Below, in pieces: positions 44,847 to 55,301 of a stretch of DNA of 64,000 bases (the stretch's first letter is position 1; the number at the start of each line of letters is the position of its first letter). The translations under genes were made by a program, and so were the position numbers. Below the pieces are notes generated by a model, which saw only the letters and a program-made list of their open reading frames with translations, was not told where the DNA came from and ran no database searches. This stretch comes from Diatrype stigma. Its lineage: Eukaryota > Ascomycota > Sordariomycetes > Xylariales > Diatrypaceae. The DNA lies in contig JAKJXP020000036.1 in NCBI GenBank assembly GCA_022225965.2, positions 248,001-312,000 on the forward strand, read 5' to 3'.

Positions 44847-45603
44847 TGCTAGGAATTCTTGTTATCGTGTATATTCCTCGTTGGTATTGAATGTAATGGT
44901 TTGAAGATATCGTACACCACTTGAATCACTTGGATACTGCTGACACTATATATTCCTAAATCACCATTCATCCTGATGATCTCCTTTGTCATGCCTGCAT
45001 ACAATGGTGGCTCGCTTTGTAACAACTTGTAACAATGCTCTGTTTAGCTACGCCTTCATAAACCTCACTTGTTGGTATCAAAACGATTCATTCGAAAACA
45101 ATTAGATTGTCTATTGTGTTGTTCTGTCTCTAGTTGTATGAACCGCAAAGAGATTCGATATTGCGAAGTAGGAACCCTAGTCGTCTTTGTGACAGGACAA
45201 TGTTGTATCGTGAAAGCAAGGAAAGATGGGTGGAGCGTACCAAAAGCAACCCCCCCAACCCCTAATCTATAGTAGTTTCTAGTGAGAGAATACATAGCAC
45301 AGTGTCTACAGCTACACTCATAAATCTTCCATGCAAAGAAAAGCGGCATAAATGATTGTCTGATTTTGATGTCGTGGAATATCCTTTCTCACATTGCTGC
45401 AACAAATTCTGATGGCGGTACTGGAACATCCAAGTCTAAAGGTGTTATCAAGTATAGCTATTCATCACATAAGGCTTCACCACATAACATTACATAACGA
45501 TATCACCCGAGGATAGAATCAAAGTGCTGTCAACCCGTCTACATCGTGTTGAACCCCATCCTCGGAGTTCGTAAACATGCCCATAATGTCAATTCCAACC
45601 AAG
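44847..45603. other. Intergenic region
   Basis: The nuclease-like gene promoter is at the left. Short opposing frames at 45.07-45.35 kb are not convincing. No repeats were found. Confidence 0.42.
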
Positions 45604-45845
45604 CTAATCCCTCTTTCCCTGCTCGGATTCACTCCCTGAGTTCTGTGTTTTGGCTTGGTGCTGCCTAACAGCTTCGGCTTTGGCCTCATGCTCTTTGGCC
45701 ATCTGCTTTCTACGAAAGAGATCAGTACTCAACTGAAAGGGTTCCGATAGTCAGAGAATTCAAAACAGAAGAGGGCATACTCCTTCTCCTTGATATATTG
45801 CCACTCAAGAGCCTTCTCTCGATTTGCAAGCGGGTTCGGCTCCAT
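45604..45845 (-). CDS. Tiny two-exon charged helical protein (56 aa)
   Basis: Exons 45845..45781 and 45709..45604, with a 71-nt GT-AG intron, encode MEPNPLANREKALEWQYIKE and then a Lys/Glu/Gln/Ala-rich helix ending EQGKRD. The REKALEWQYIKEKEKQ stretch faintly recalls mitochondrial F1-ATPase inhibitor (IATP) proteins, which have a similar REKA...Y..EKEK helix, but it is short and I am not sure. The same frame stays open upstream of the ATG for about 60 codons with no earlier ATG (PAYFPSKQARSTAR), so a further 5' exon, perhaps a transit peptide, may have been missed. The frame is kept exactly across the intron, which supports a real gene. Confidence 0.45.
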
Positions 45846-46504
45846 CCTGGCTGTGCTTCTGGCTTGCTTAGAGGGGAAGTAGGCTGGCGTCAATGATAAA
45901 TGAGGATCTTCGATGTGACTGATGGCTCGTCCAAACTGATGCTTCAGGGGTTTATCCCTTTACATCACTTTATATTGCAGTTTTGGGGTTGCGCTGTTGT
46001 TGCAGTTGGATGTCGTGTGAAAGATTACGCGAAATTGTGGCGACAATTGGGAAAGAGACTGGCAACTCAAATATATATGCCGGCCGGTAGATGACGTAGG
46101 GCCCTATCAAATACTGCTTAATTGCATTGATGTTACACATTGTATATCAGAGAATGGGATAAGGCAATAAAGGGGTAACCAGTCGCTACTTAATCTGCCA
46201 ATGAAGGGGAACTGGGCAAAGGTTCATGTCAAAAGTCATTGCACCTTGGGGGTTTTTTCATTTGATCGTACTAGTGTATTGATATAATGATCGGAACCAT
46301 GTGAGTTACATGAAATCTTTAGCCATTGAACACTGCGGACTGGTTTCAATCAACAACATGGTCGATTATAAGCTAGAATGGGTGACCCCATTGAAGATTC
46401 TTGTACATTTTTAATGACTTAAAGCTTTAAAGTCTATGTTCCAGACGGTATAATAAATGTAATAACATGTTATAGGACTGATGGAAAACCAAAACCACGT
46501 AAGC
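45846..46504. other. Intergenic region left of the TRIM-like element
   Basis: May include an upstream exon or leader of the small gene. The plus-strand frame 45900..46094 is judged antisense noise. The right edge is the target duplication of the element at 46510. Confidence 0.4.
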
Positions 46505-46509
46505 TATGT

Positions 46510-46650
46510 TAACGTAAGGATAGAAGGGAAAAGAAGGAGTAGTGAAATCGGTATATGTAAGTATATAGGATCCAGCTGTAAAGCTAAGTATAAGAGCTAG
46601 CCTATATATACTGGAGTGGATAGGATGACTAAGGTATTAGCCACCCAACA
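46510..46650 (-). repeat. Left LTR (3' LTR in element orientation)
   Basis: 141 bp; on the plus strand begins TAACGTAAGG and ends CCACCCAACA. It carries the A/T variants at all six positions that differ from the right copy. Confidence 0.85.
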
Positions 46651-47489
46651 CTGCCCCTTAGGCTATTCGGAAACGAAGCCATCGTGAGCCATATTAATGT
46701 ATACCACTTATACGTATGGACGGGCTGCCCTTATGGCATACGTACGGCGTATATAAAACCCCCTTATCCTTTTACATACTCCCATTCCTTTTCCCGGCTT
46801 TATTCGTTTCTAGCTATTCGGGTATAACTTATTTTTCGAGTCCCTTTTATTTTGGCTCCTTTGGTTCTGGCTTCTTGCTTTTGGTTTTTGGGCACTGGTT
46901 TCCTTAATATCGATTCGTCGGCGGATTTGAAGCGATAGGTAATATATCGTAAAGGTATAGGGATCGTACGAGGTTTTGCCCCTTAGGTTAGGGCCTCGAC
47001 GAAGAAGTGAAGTTATTAATAAGTCCTTCGGGCGTATACGGATAGTAGCGCTATAATAACGCTAGCTGCCTTATTGCCGAATAAGGTATACGCTTAGTAT
47101 AAAACTAAGCGAAAATAATTATGAGAATATGGGACGTATAAAACTAATGTGTTTTTGTTGCAAAATTTGTTGCGACAAATGAAAATCCGAATCGTCGGAT
47201 ATTTTAAAATGGAATGGGACTTTGCCCACGCCGAAAAATGAGGATTTTTAGGGGTTAATACCTAAGGCTTTCTGAACCTAGCTGTATCAGAATTGTTGGA
47301 ATTGTTGAATTGTTTGAATTGTAGGTCGGAAATCGTCCGCGAATGCCGGCGATTGTTGTTCCGATGGATGGATAAAAATTTCTGCGCAGCCCCTAGAAGG
47401 AAGCTGGTAGTTTGCAGATACCGGCAGGCAATTAATGCGCTTAATAAAGCCGTAACGCCGCCGGTGGAAGCAATCAGGAGCTCATAACC

Positions 47490-47630
47490 TAACGTAAGGA
47501 TAGAAGGGAAAAGAAGGAGTAGTGAAATCGGTATATGTAAGTGTATAGGATCCAGCTGTGAAGCTGAGTGTGAGAGCTAGCCTATATATACTGGAGTGGA
47601 TAGGATGACTAAGGTACTAGCCACCCAACA
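47490..47630 (-). repeat. Right LTR (5' LTR in element orientation)
   Basis: 141 bp, matching 46510..46650 apart from six transitions. It has the ancestral-looking G/C at those sites. Confidence 0.85.
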
Positions 47631-47769
47631 TATGTACTATAATATCTCCATGTACCGCCCTTCCAGATCCCAGACATGGCCAGGGAAGGCCCATTTACAG
47701 ACCCCACATCTATATATACAGTCTCTAGATACTTCCCATACTAACCGCCCACACCTAGAAGCCCATGCT

Positions 47770-49047
47770 TCAATCCCTAGTCAAAGTCTTGCTCGCTTCA
47801 AGCAGCAGCCTCAAGTCGCGCTCGATCTCCTCGAGGGTCCTCGGATCTTCGACGGAGCTCAGATCCGACTCGGCCATCTCGTAGTCGTCGCTGTCGTCTG
47901 ACGAAGAATAATAATCATCGTCGGTCGACGACGATTCCGGTGATGTATCACCCTCCGTCTCGTCAGGCTCGCTAGAGTTGCGTACCGTCAGCTTGCCGCT
48001 ACCGCCCCTCGACTTCATGGAGTCGTAGCCGGAGTACCCGAGGGGCATCAGGCTTTGATCCTCCCTTACCTCGGCCGCAGACGACTGCGACTTGTACTCG
48101 TCGACGGGCTGCCACCACAGCTTCTTCTGCTTGGACTTCGCAACCGCGACCGCGGCCGCCCCAGCCACATCCTCAGCCTCATCGTCCGGGAAGAAGCTGG
48201 TCTGGCTCAGGGGGCTCTTGGGACTAGTGGGGCTCTTCGGCTGCTCCTGCTCCTGCTCGACCTCCTGCGCGATATCGAGCGCCTCGTTGAGCTGCAGGTC
48301 GTCGTCGGGGTTGGTCACCGTCAGCTTCCGCGGGCCGTGCTCGACGATGGGCGGCGACGGCGGCTCCAGGTCGTGCTCCTGCTCCTCCTCGACCACGGTG
48401 CGCAGCGAGTAGTACGCGCTGCTTCCGCTGCGGGACGCCGCGATGGCGGCCTGCGCGGCCAGCTGCGCGCGCTCGTGGTGGCACTGCGACGGGTAGTCGC
48501 AGTCGAGCCAGCAGTCGTGGGCGCGGTGCAGGAAGGCGCGGTCGCGGGCGCGCGGCGCGGAGCGCGCCTCGAGCCCCCGCACCTTGCGCCGCCACGCGCC
48601 CCACTCCTCCCACCCCGTGTAGTCGAACTCGGCGCGGCAGTAGGCGCCGCCGCCGGAGCCGTTGCGCCGCCTCTTGCTCTTCCGGCTACCGCTGCCGCGC
48701 CGGCCGTTGGTCGCCGGCTTCGTGGTCGCGGTGCAGTACTCGTGCGAGCACAGGAGGCAGCGCCGCGTGGTGGCGAGGCGCCAGATCGTCAGACAGCCGT
48801 GGCATTGCCACACCCAGGGCCTGGGCTGGGGTGGGGGTGGGGGCGGAGTCGGGAGGTACTCCGGGGAGGCGGGCAGGACGTTGCGCAGGTAGAGGCGCGC
48901 GGGCGGCGTCATGGGGTGCGGCGTGCTGGCCTTGGAAGATGTCGGGGTGCTGCTGTTGGAGGGAGGTGAGAAGACGGACGACGTGGAGGGCTTGGAGGAT
49001 GAGGAGAATTTGAGGGAAAGCTTGGGGAGGGAGGCGCGGAACTGCAT
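47770..49047 (-). CDS. Cys-rich, probably zinc-binding protein with acidic tail (425 aa)
   Basis: A single exon. After a Ser/Pro-rich N-terminus and polyproline (residues 67-74) comes WQCHGCLTIW...RRCLLCSHEYC, with Cys at 82, 85, 97, 100 and 105: a CxxC..CxxC zinc-ribbon-like unit. A basic GSRKSKRRRNG patch near 117-130 may be a nuclear localisation signal. A second Cys/His group follows, HDCWLDCDYPSQCHHER, near 190-206. The C-terminal half is acidic, with Ser/Asp/Glu runs (STDDDYYSSSDDSDDYEM) and a final helix TLEEIERDLRLLLEASKTL. The layout suggests a nuclear or chromatin-associated protein, as inference. High GC creates long antisense frames, which were ignored. Family not recognised. Confidence 0.62.
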   Translation of the reverse strand: MQFRASLPKLSLKFSSSSKPSTSSVFSPPSNSSTPTSSKASTPHPMTPPARLYLRNVLPASPEYLPTPPPPPPQPRPWVWQCHGCLTIWRLATTRRCLLCSHEYCTATTKPATNGRRGSGSRKSKRRRNGSGGGAYCRAEFDYTGWEEWGAWRRKVRGLEARSAPRARDRAFLHRAHDCWLDCDYPSQCHHERAQLAAQAAIAASRSGSSAYYSLRTVVEEEQEHDLEPPSPPIVEHGPRKLTVTNPDDDLQLNEALDIAQEVEQEQEQPKSPTSPKSPLSQTSFFPDDEAEDVAGAAAVAVAKSKQKKLWWQPVDEYKSQSSAAEVREDQSLMPLGYSGYDSMKSRGGSGKLTVRNSSEPDETEGDTSPESSSTDDDYYSSSDDSDDYEMAESDLSSVEDPRTLEEIERDLRLLLEASKTLTRD

Positions 49048-50093
49048 TGTTTCTCTGTTCCCTTTCTGTTTGGCCTATGGCAGGTTTGTGTTCGTTTGTA
49101 CGTAGTCAGGTACTGTTATGACTTGCCAAAGGCAAACTATGTGTGGCTATTTGACAAGCGTCAATCTCTTGGATATGGGCTGATGATGCAACGGCAATCT
49201 ATACGGTGAATCGAATGCTAGAGCCCTCTATCAACGAGGTATTCTGATAATATGAGGAGAAAGAGGCAACCAGTACCTCTTATGACCCGGAAAAGAGTGT
49301 GGACAAGGCACGAGTATGTCCTTGATTGGGGGTGCAAGGGGAACTGAGAAAGTTGTATGAAAGGAAACAACCGATCAAGTAAACCTTATTAATCAAGGAA
49401 AGAAAATATCACGGGGATTGCAACGAAGGACCAAGTGTTTGACCGGCTACGCTTCTCTAGACTTTCGACTTGATATAGGAAGTCCAACTCACTTTGTCTC
49501 CGGGAACTAAGAACAGCGGAATAAAGGAGGCTAGATCCTCTTCCGCCGATTTCATATAAAGAGAGAGAGTAGCAAGTCTATATCGAAGCTGTGATTGGGA
49601 GGCCGGGGGTTTTGACAAGACGTGAACTATTATAAATATCAATTATCCTCATTTTCTTAGAGTTCTCGAACACTTGGCTTACAAAGAGATAGGTGCCCAT
49701 TGAAAGGACTGATGCCGCAGTGGCGGTGAGTAATAGGGTGAGACAAAGGGCGTCAATTTAGGATGTCAAGAATGCTGAAAGAACCAGTTCTGTGCTCCCA
49801 CGTGGACACATGAGGTCATTTTACAAAAATGAGGCTGCTGCCATTTGTTAGGAGGTCTTATCAACGGCAAGTATTCACGGTACATTATTGTTGAAATTGT
49901 TAGATGCTAATTGTCAGATGGAGATGGCTACTTGTACAATGTCGGTAATCAACCAAGCCAGCGTCTTCTAGACGGCTTATCCACGCGGTCAAGTATGTGC
50001 TACTGAAGGATTTGCGAAATATATGTTCACCTTTCAAAATAGCCTTATGTTGCTGTTTTGAGGAGTGATCCCCCGGGGTCATAATATACAATA

Positions 50094-50128
<35 letters not shown>

Positions 50129-50761
50129 GACTAAAAAGGAAAAGGGGGTAGCAGTCAGGTAATAGGGGGAGATCTTGCTGCTCGCAACTACCAAGTGCGG
50201 GTGGGTACGCGGTCATAACATGAAGATAGTATCTGCATACAAGAATTGAAATGTTCAAGCAACAATCGGGCATCATACAAGTACAGTGATGATCTTAAAT
50301 ATTGCATCAGATAAACCTTTTGGGTTTCTATGCGTTTAGAATTCTGCATGTTGTATGTACACTTGTAAGTTCCTAGTAAGTAGTTGCAATACCATATCCC
50401 GCCTAGACGATACGAAGACACTTCGGTATTTGCAAGGTGCTGCGGATATTGATGATCCACATGGACTGGTCGGGGCGCTAACAAACTACACCGTTCAAGG
50501 CCGACCCCACCACGACGCGGTACCAAATCAATTTACGCGTCTGCGCTTCGTCCTCCCGTCTGATACTAAGATTCTGTACCTAATACCTAATCTAATGCCT
50601 ACCTACACCTAGCCACGTCTCCATCGCCTCAAACAAACTGCATATACCAAGACAATACTCAGCTAATACCAATCGCAAATCCGGATCCCAAACCAGGGTA
50701 TTGATTGATAGGTCACTGCTCCATCAGAATACGCCTTCCAGTTCTTCACCACCTCGCCAAT
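49048..50761. other. Gene-free 1.7-kb interval with microsatellite
   Basis: No convincing gene. It contains a TA/TG microsatellite at 50.1 kb. The right end likely holds the RFC3 promoter and leader. Confidence 0.42.
50094..50128. repeat. (TA)n(TG)n microsatellite
   Basis: About 10 bases of TA repeat run directly into about 12 TG units. Confidence 0.9.
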
Positions 50762-51994
50762 ATGTCTGACTACGAGGATGACATGGATGTGGATGTGGAT
50801 GTTCCTCCGTCCAAGGACATCACCTTCTCATCCGCCGACAACGCGAAGGGCAAGCGAAGCGCTGCCAACCTGCCTGTCGAGGCCGAAGATTCCCTGCCGT
50901 GGGTAGAGAAATATCGACCGGTATCACTCTCCGACGTGTCCGGTCACCAAGACATCCTAGCCACCATCAACAAATTCGTCGATTCGAATCGTCTACCTCA
51001 CCTCCTACTCTACGGACCTCCAGGAACCGGAAAGACATCCACGATCCTAGCACTGGCGCGGCGGATATACGGCACCGAAAATATGCGCCAGATGGTGCTC
51101 GAGCTGAACGCATCCGATGATCGAGGCATTGATGTTGTGCGGGAACAGATCAAGACCTTCGCATCTACGAAACAGATCTTTACAATGGGCGGCGCATCAA
51201 AAGCAGGCGGGGTGGCGGGCTTCAAACTAATTATCCTCGATGAGGCCGATGCCATGACCAACACGGCGCAGATGGCGCTGCGGCGGATTATGGAAAAGTA
51301 CACGGCGAACACGCGGTTTTGCGTCATCGCCAACTACACACACAAGCTCTCCCCCGCGCTGCTGTCGCGGTGTACGCGCTTCCGGTTCAGCCCGCTGAAA
51401 GAGGGCGATATCAGGGTCTTGGTGGATAAGGTCATTATGGAAGAAAGTGTCAAGATTACGAGCGAGGCCACGGACTCGCTCGTGACGCTGAGCAAGGGCG
51501 ACATGCGGCGGGCGCTGAATGTCCTCCAGGCCTGCCACGCATCAAGTGAGTTCGGGTAGATTTGCCGCTGTATCAAGGCAGCTTTACTGATGTTCCTCCC
51601 AGGTACACCGATGCAACCGAAAGACGGTCCCAAGGTAGCAGACAAGGACATCGTGCGGGACACAATCACAACAGAGACGATCTACAATTGCATAGCTGCG
51701 CCACCACCCGAAGCCATTACTAAGATTATGAAAACGCTATTGACAACGTCTGACGTCACGACCTGTCTATCAACGATAAACACTTTGAAAGTGGCGAACG
51801 GTCTTGCCTTGGCAGATATTATCACGGCTCTCTCCGAGCAGCTGGCGACGATGCAGGTGAAGCCCGAGGTCATGATCAGGTGGTTGGATGGCCTTGCCGA
51901 AATTGAGCACCGAGTAGCCAGTGGTGGGAGCGAGGCAATCCAGACAGGTGCCGTTGTTGGTGTGGTTCGAGACGGTTGCGAGCTCATGAGTTAG
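50762..51994 (+). CDS. RFC3: Replication factor C subunit 3 (clamp loader AAA+ ATPase)
   Basis: A small RFC subunit that helps load PCNA at primer-template junctions in the nucleus. Exons 50762..51545 and 51603..51994, with a 57-nt intron, give 391 residues. RFC boxes are clear: PWVEKYRPVSLSDVSGH (46-62), Walker A GPPGTGKT (85-92), LELNASDDRGIDVVREQIK, Walker B LIILDEADAM (157-166), and the SRC arginine-finger motif LLSRCTRFRFSPL. The C-terminal collar domain follows the intron. The sequence matches yeast Rfc3 (human RFC5) better than Rfc2 or Rfc4. It has an acidic N-terminal extension of about 45 residues (MSDYEDDMDVDVDV). The in-frame ATG-free extension upstream to 50705 was not used because MSDYEDD has a clear start context. 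Confidence 0.92.
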
Positions 51995-52825
51995 ACCTAC
52001 CCTCGAACGCTGAATAGACTGAGAACTACCTTATGAGACAAATGACCTGCTCTAAAGCATTGGTGACGCACTAGCAAGCTCGCACAAGGCAACTTCTCTT
52101 ACCAATATAGTGCGAGGCTATCCTTTGGTTTAACGTAGACTTCGCTTGCTACAACTAATGGTTCTACAGGACTTGATCTCCAGTCTAGTCTAGCCCCTTC
52201 CTCATCACAACGTTCTCCTTTGATACTAATGTGCTTGAGTATAAGCAGCTTGCACATATGCCGGGAAGTTATGAACTACATAAAGGCCATTGCCATACTT
52301 AACCACCTAAGAATCATCGTTCGTAGCTTCTTGTATTCCCGGCCAATAACACATGTCAGGGGCACCTGCAGTTGATGAATACATCTCAACACTCTAAATC
52401 TTAGAGGATCCAAATGGCTGGGCCGCGAGCATGTTTAGGAGCCATTTCTGCCCTCGCCATCACAACATCATCCAGGCAGCCCCATCATTAGCATCAACCA
52501 TTCGTTCTGGCTTACAATATTATAGCCTTCCAACATCAGTTACAAGAAAGACTACCGGCATAATAGCTGAATATCTCGACACTCGCTCAGCTTAGGCTCA
52601 TCCCTCGCGGCTGTCCTTAGCCTAGCTTCATATTTCGTGCCAACTACAGACGCCGCAAAGGTGCTTATGATATACATTCGCTCGTACCTAAATCAACACC
52701 CACTTATCGTTCAGCGACCATAGTAGACTCCGCGAGGTCTGTCTGCCAGTCTCCGATTACACCTCATCTCCAGACTTGCTCCAGTACCGTACTTCCATAA
52801 CCCCCGCTGCATAAATACGCTCACC
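51995..52825. other. Intergenic region after RFC3
   Basis: Contains the RFC3 3' UTR and possibly the leader of the small membrane protein. No other feature was seen. Confidence 0.45.
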
Positions 52826-53065
52826 ATGGGGCAACATCAATGCACATCTCCACCCTCCCACAACGAGCAGCCCGACCGGCAAGCGCGCCAGCCTGGAACC
52901 GAGCACATGCCCGAGGCCGGCCGGTGGATGCTCATATCGGGGATCCCATTGATCCTGATCTTCATAGTCATCGTACTTGCTATCGTCATGAAGTACAAGA
53001 GATGCTTCCGGGGCGGCTTCTTCACGGAACACAACCAGAAGCGGTGGTCACGATGGATGGTATAG
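52826..53065 (+). CDS. Small single-pass membrane protein (79 aa)
   Basis: Starts MGQHQCTSPPSHNEQPDRQ, a polar N-terminus. One strong transmembrane helix follows at about residues 34-54 (MLISGIPLILIFIVIVLAI). A basic juxtamembrane segment (KYKRCFRGG) and a short charged tail ending KRWSRWMV come next. The positive residues after the helix suggest an N-out/C-in topology. No family is known to me. The overlapping minus-strand frame 52757..53032 has no such feature. The size is borderline, so it could be non-coding. Confidence 0.42.
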   Translation: MGQHQCTSPPSHNEQPDRQARQPGTEHMPEAGRWMLISGIPLILIFIVIVLAIVMKYKRCFRGGFFTEHNQKRWSRWMV

Positions 53066-53454
53066 TGATTGATCACGAATTTTCCCGACGATTCCACCAC
53101 TATGTATGTTTTTCTCTGAATAATCATACTTCATGGCTGGCGGTAGGTGGTTGGTAGGCCCTGGAATAAGGTTGGTGATAGTGGTTTGTTTGGATGGCAG
53201 GGACAGGACCCCAAGCGGTTTTGATTTTATGCAATACTTGACAAACAGCGTTTCGACGTTGTGGTGACAGCGTTTTTATCTTTGTATACTATAAGGCATC
53301 CTTTCATGTATACATGCAACACGATACTAACATATCTCTTGGGCTCTAAATCATGTTCATCTCCCTCGAATCTCCTCAGGTACAGTACTACAATACCATC
53401 AAAACGCCCCTTAACATGCACTACATGACAGCAGGTGGTGTTTGGTTCCAAACA
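53066..53454. other. Short convergent intergenic region
   Basis: The 3' ends of the small membrane protein and the PDI-like gene converge here. No other structure was seen. Confidence 0.45.
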
Positions 53455-54803
53455 TCACAATTCATCATGTTGGGCACTTGGCACCGCTAGCCTGATGCCA
53501 TCCCAGGGCTGGACTTTGCCTTGTGAGATGTCGATCACGAAGGCTTCGATCGCCTGGGGCGTGATCTTCGCGTCCGCGGGGTATGGGAACACCTGGCCAT
53601 AGACGGGGTTCTGAACGGCCAGCGCCGGGAAGGCTCCGTCCGGCAAGCCCAAGGGTAGCGTAAGGTCCCCGTATTCATTCGCGTCCACGGTCACGAAGTT
53701 GAGAAATTCCCTGTACTTCTTCGCCACCGGTCGCATGGACTCGACATAAGCGTCTCGCTCTTGCGCTGTTACTGCGAGGTAGTACACCAGGGACTTTCCA
53801 GGCTGCATGAGGAGTCAGACCATTTCTTTCAAATAATGACTGAACGGATTGCTTGAAAACCCTGCCATACCTGCAGATATTTGGATTCCGTCACTCTAGT
53901 GAACTCTCCAATGAGGGACTCCATGCACCCCTTGACGAAGTTTGGTATGGCATAAATATCTGTGAAGTCAGAGAGCATTGCGCGCTCCTCGTCCCTGTTG
54001 TTATAACACACGACGGCTGTCGTTCCCGAGGTCTTAACGGCACCAAAAGAGGCTCGATCTTGGTACGCTTCTGCTGCCGTTTCATATAGTACGTTAACAT
54101 AGCCATCTGCAGAGTTGACCTGTGCAATGAAGACAATGTCATCTATTCTGGGGAATGTGGCTAGTGCCTTCTTGTCAAGGATGGTGATGGTTGGCCGCGG
54201 AGCTCTCTTTACAAAAGAAGAAATGCTACCAAGCGATATCAGCATTGCCCAGAGGTTGATCTCATAACTCGCGACTCACGACGGTGACCTCCTGGGTCCA
54301 CGATATGGCTTCATATTCCCATGTCCGTCAAAGTACCTCAGGGCAGGGTAAGAGATGACGTCGAATTCCTTGCAAAGCTTGGATTCGGCGGTGCAGTCAA
54401 TGCTCATCAAAGTTTCCTTCTCCTGGTCTAACGTCGAAAGCCATTCCGGCTCGAGGGTTCTGCAAGGTGCCCTGCCGTCACTCTTAGCATCCAGGCGCGA
54501 CGTATTCTCTCGAGTTCCCCTGCCGACTTGACTTACGTGGTGGGCTTCAATCAAAGCGGTTGTTAGTTAAGCTCCATGAGCCAACAACATGAGGGTGCTT
54601 ACATCCACAACTATGGTGGTGATGGCAACCTGTCAGCTCGTAAACCAAAGCTGGCAAGTGGCTGAGGCCTGTCCTGACTTACATGCGACTAGACGAGGTT
54701 GGCCTACTGTGAGGGCCTCCCGAAATTCACTTTCGCTGGCGTGCGTCCACGCCAAAACACTAGGCACAGCAGCGGAAAGCGCAACTATGCTATCTGGCCT
54801 CAT
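53455..54803 (-). CDS. Protein disulfide isomerase-like ER protein with HDEL, first active site unclear
   Basis: An ER-lumen thioredoxin-fold protein. Certain exons are 54803..54683 (signal peptide plus WTHASESEFREALTVGQPRLVA), 54459..54280, 54225..53871 and 53802..53455. Typical PDI blocks are LEPEWLSTL, SIDCTAESKLCKEFDVISYPALRYF and KPYRGPRRSPSISSFVKRAPRPT. Later come FKGCMESL-type helices and a C-terminal domain ending SAQHDEL, an ER-retrieval signal. The segment between 54682 and 54460, where the catalytic Trx motif (CxxC) should be, could not be joined in frame. It contains three good splice donors and possible micro-exons, including one encoding a run of His with Cys (CHHHHSCG), and no CGHC. 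The gene may code a redox-inactive PDI relative or be damaged there. The family assignment is secure; the exon structure in the gap is not. Confidence 0.7.
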
Positions 54804-55301
54804 CTTCAGAATTCAACTCAAAATGATGATTGAATAACCTTGAAGCATAACAGATGTTGATTTAAACAGATTATTTGAGGAATCTCGTGTGCTCGAATAC
54901 TGCCTACATACGAAGTGCATAGTTGACATACCGGTACAGGGTTGTCGCACTGATGCGCGCAGTCTACAGGGGGCAGATCAGACGATAGAAGCGCTGAATT
55001 GCTTGTGGTTACTGTGGGGCTGCCCCCTATTCTGTAGTTGAATGGGTTTCACCATCGTGCGCAATGCCGGGGGGAATCATGAATGTGTTTCAGAAGGGCC
55101 GTTGCTTGAAGATCCGTTTCGGACACTGCTTCGAAATAGAGGCTCGTTCGATTGATTTGACGGCGGTAGATTATTTCCTGTAAATGTCCGAGGTTGATTT
55201 TAGAGGCGACTCAGAATGTTCTGTAACGTGTTGGGATGAGAGCTTCAATTCCTGTTTAAAACTTACTTCCATTGCTGCCTTACCTACTGAGATATAATAA
55301 A
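54804..55301. other. Shared divergent promoter region
   Basis: Lies between the leftward PDI-like gene and the rightward prolyl hydroxylase-like gene, both predicted secretory-pathway proteins. It may be a shared promoter. No clear regulatory motif was identified. Confidence 0.42.

Larger units (their letters stand above)
46510..47630 (-). mobile_element. TRIM-like miniature Copia-type LTR retrotransposon
   Basis: A 1,121-bp element with two 141-bp LTRs and a perfect 5-bp target duplication TATGT (46505-46509 and 47631-47635). On the minus strand the LTR begins TGTTGGGTGG. Directly next to the 5' LTR lies GGTTATGAGCTC (47478-47489 reversed), complementary to the anticodon region of initiator tRNA-Met, as in Copia elements primed by a half tRNA. 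A purine tract AAGGGGCAG (46651-46659) abuts the 3' LTR. The roughly 840-bp interior has no gag or pol frame. The LTRs differ at six positions, all transitions, five of them TpG to TpA in the left copy. It is therefore a non-autonomous element needing proteins from a relative. Confidence 0.82.

Noticed and set aside
48055..48969. 304-codon plus-strand frame
   Set aside because: Antisense of the Cys-rich acidic protein; Arg/Leu/Val low-complexity with no motif.
52757..53032. Minus-strand frame overlapping the small membrane protein
   Set aside because: No hydrophobic segment or motif; the plus-strand frame is more convincing.
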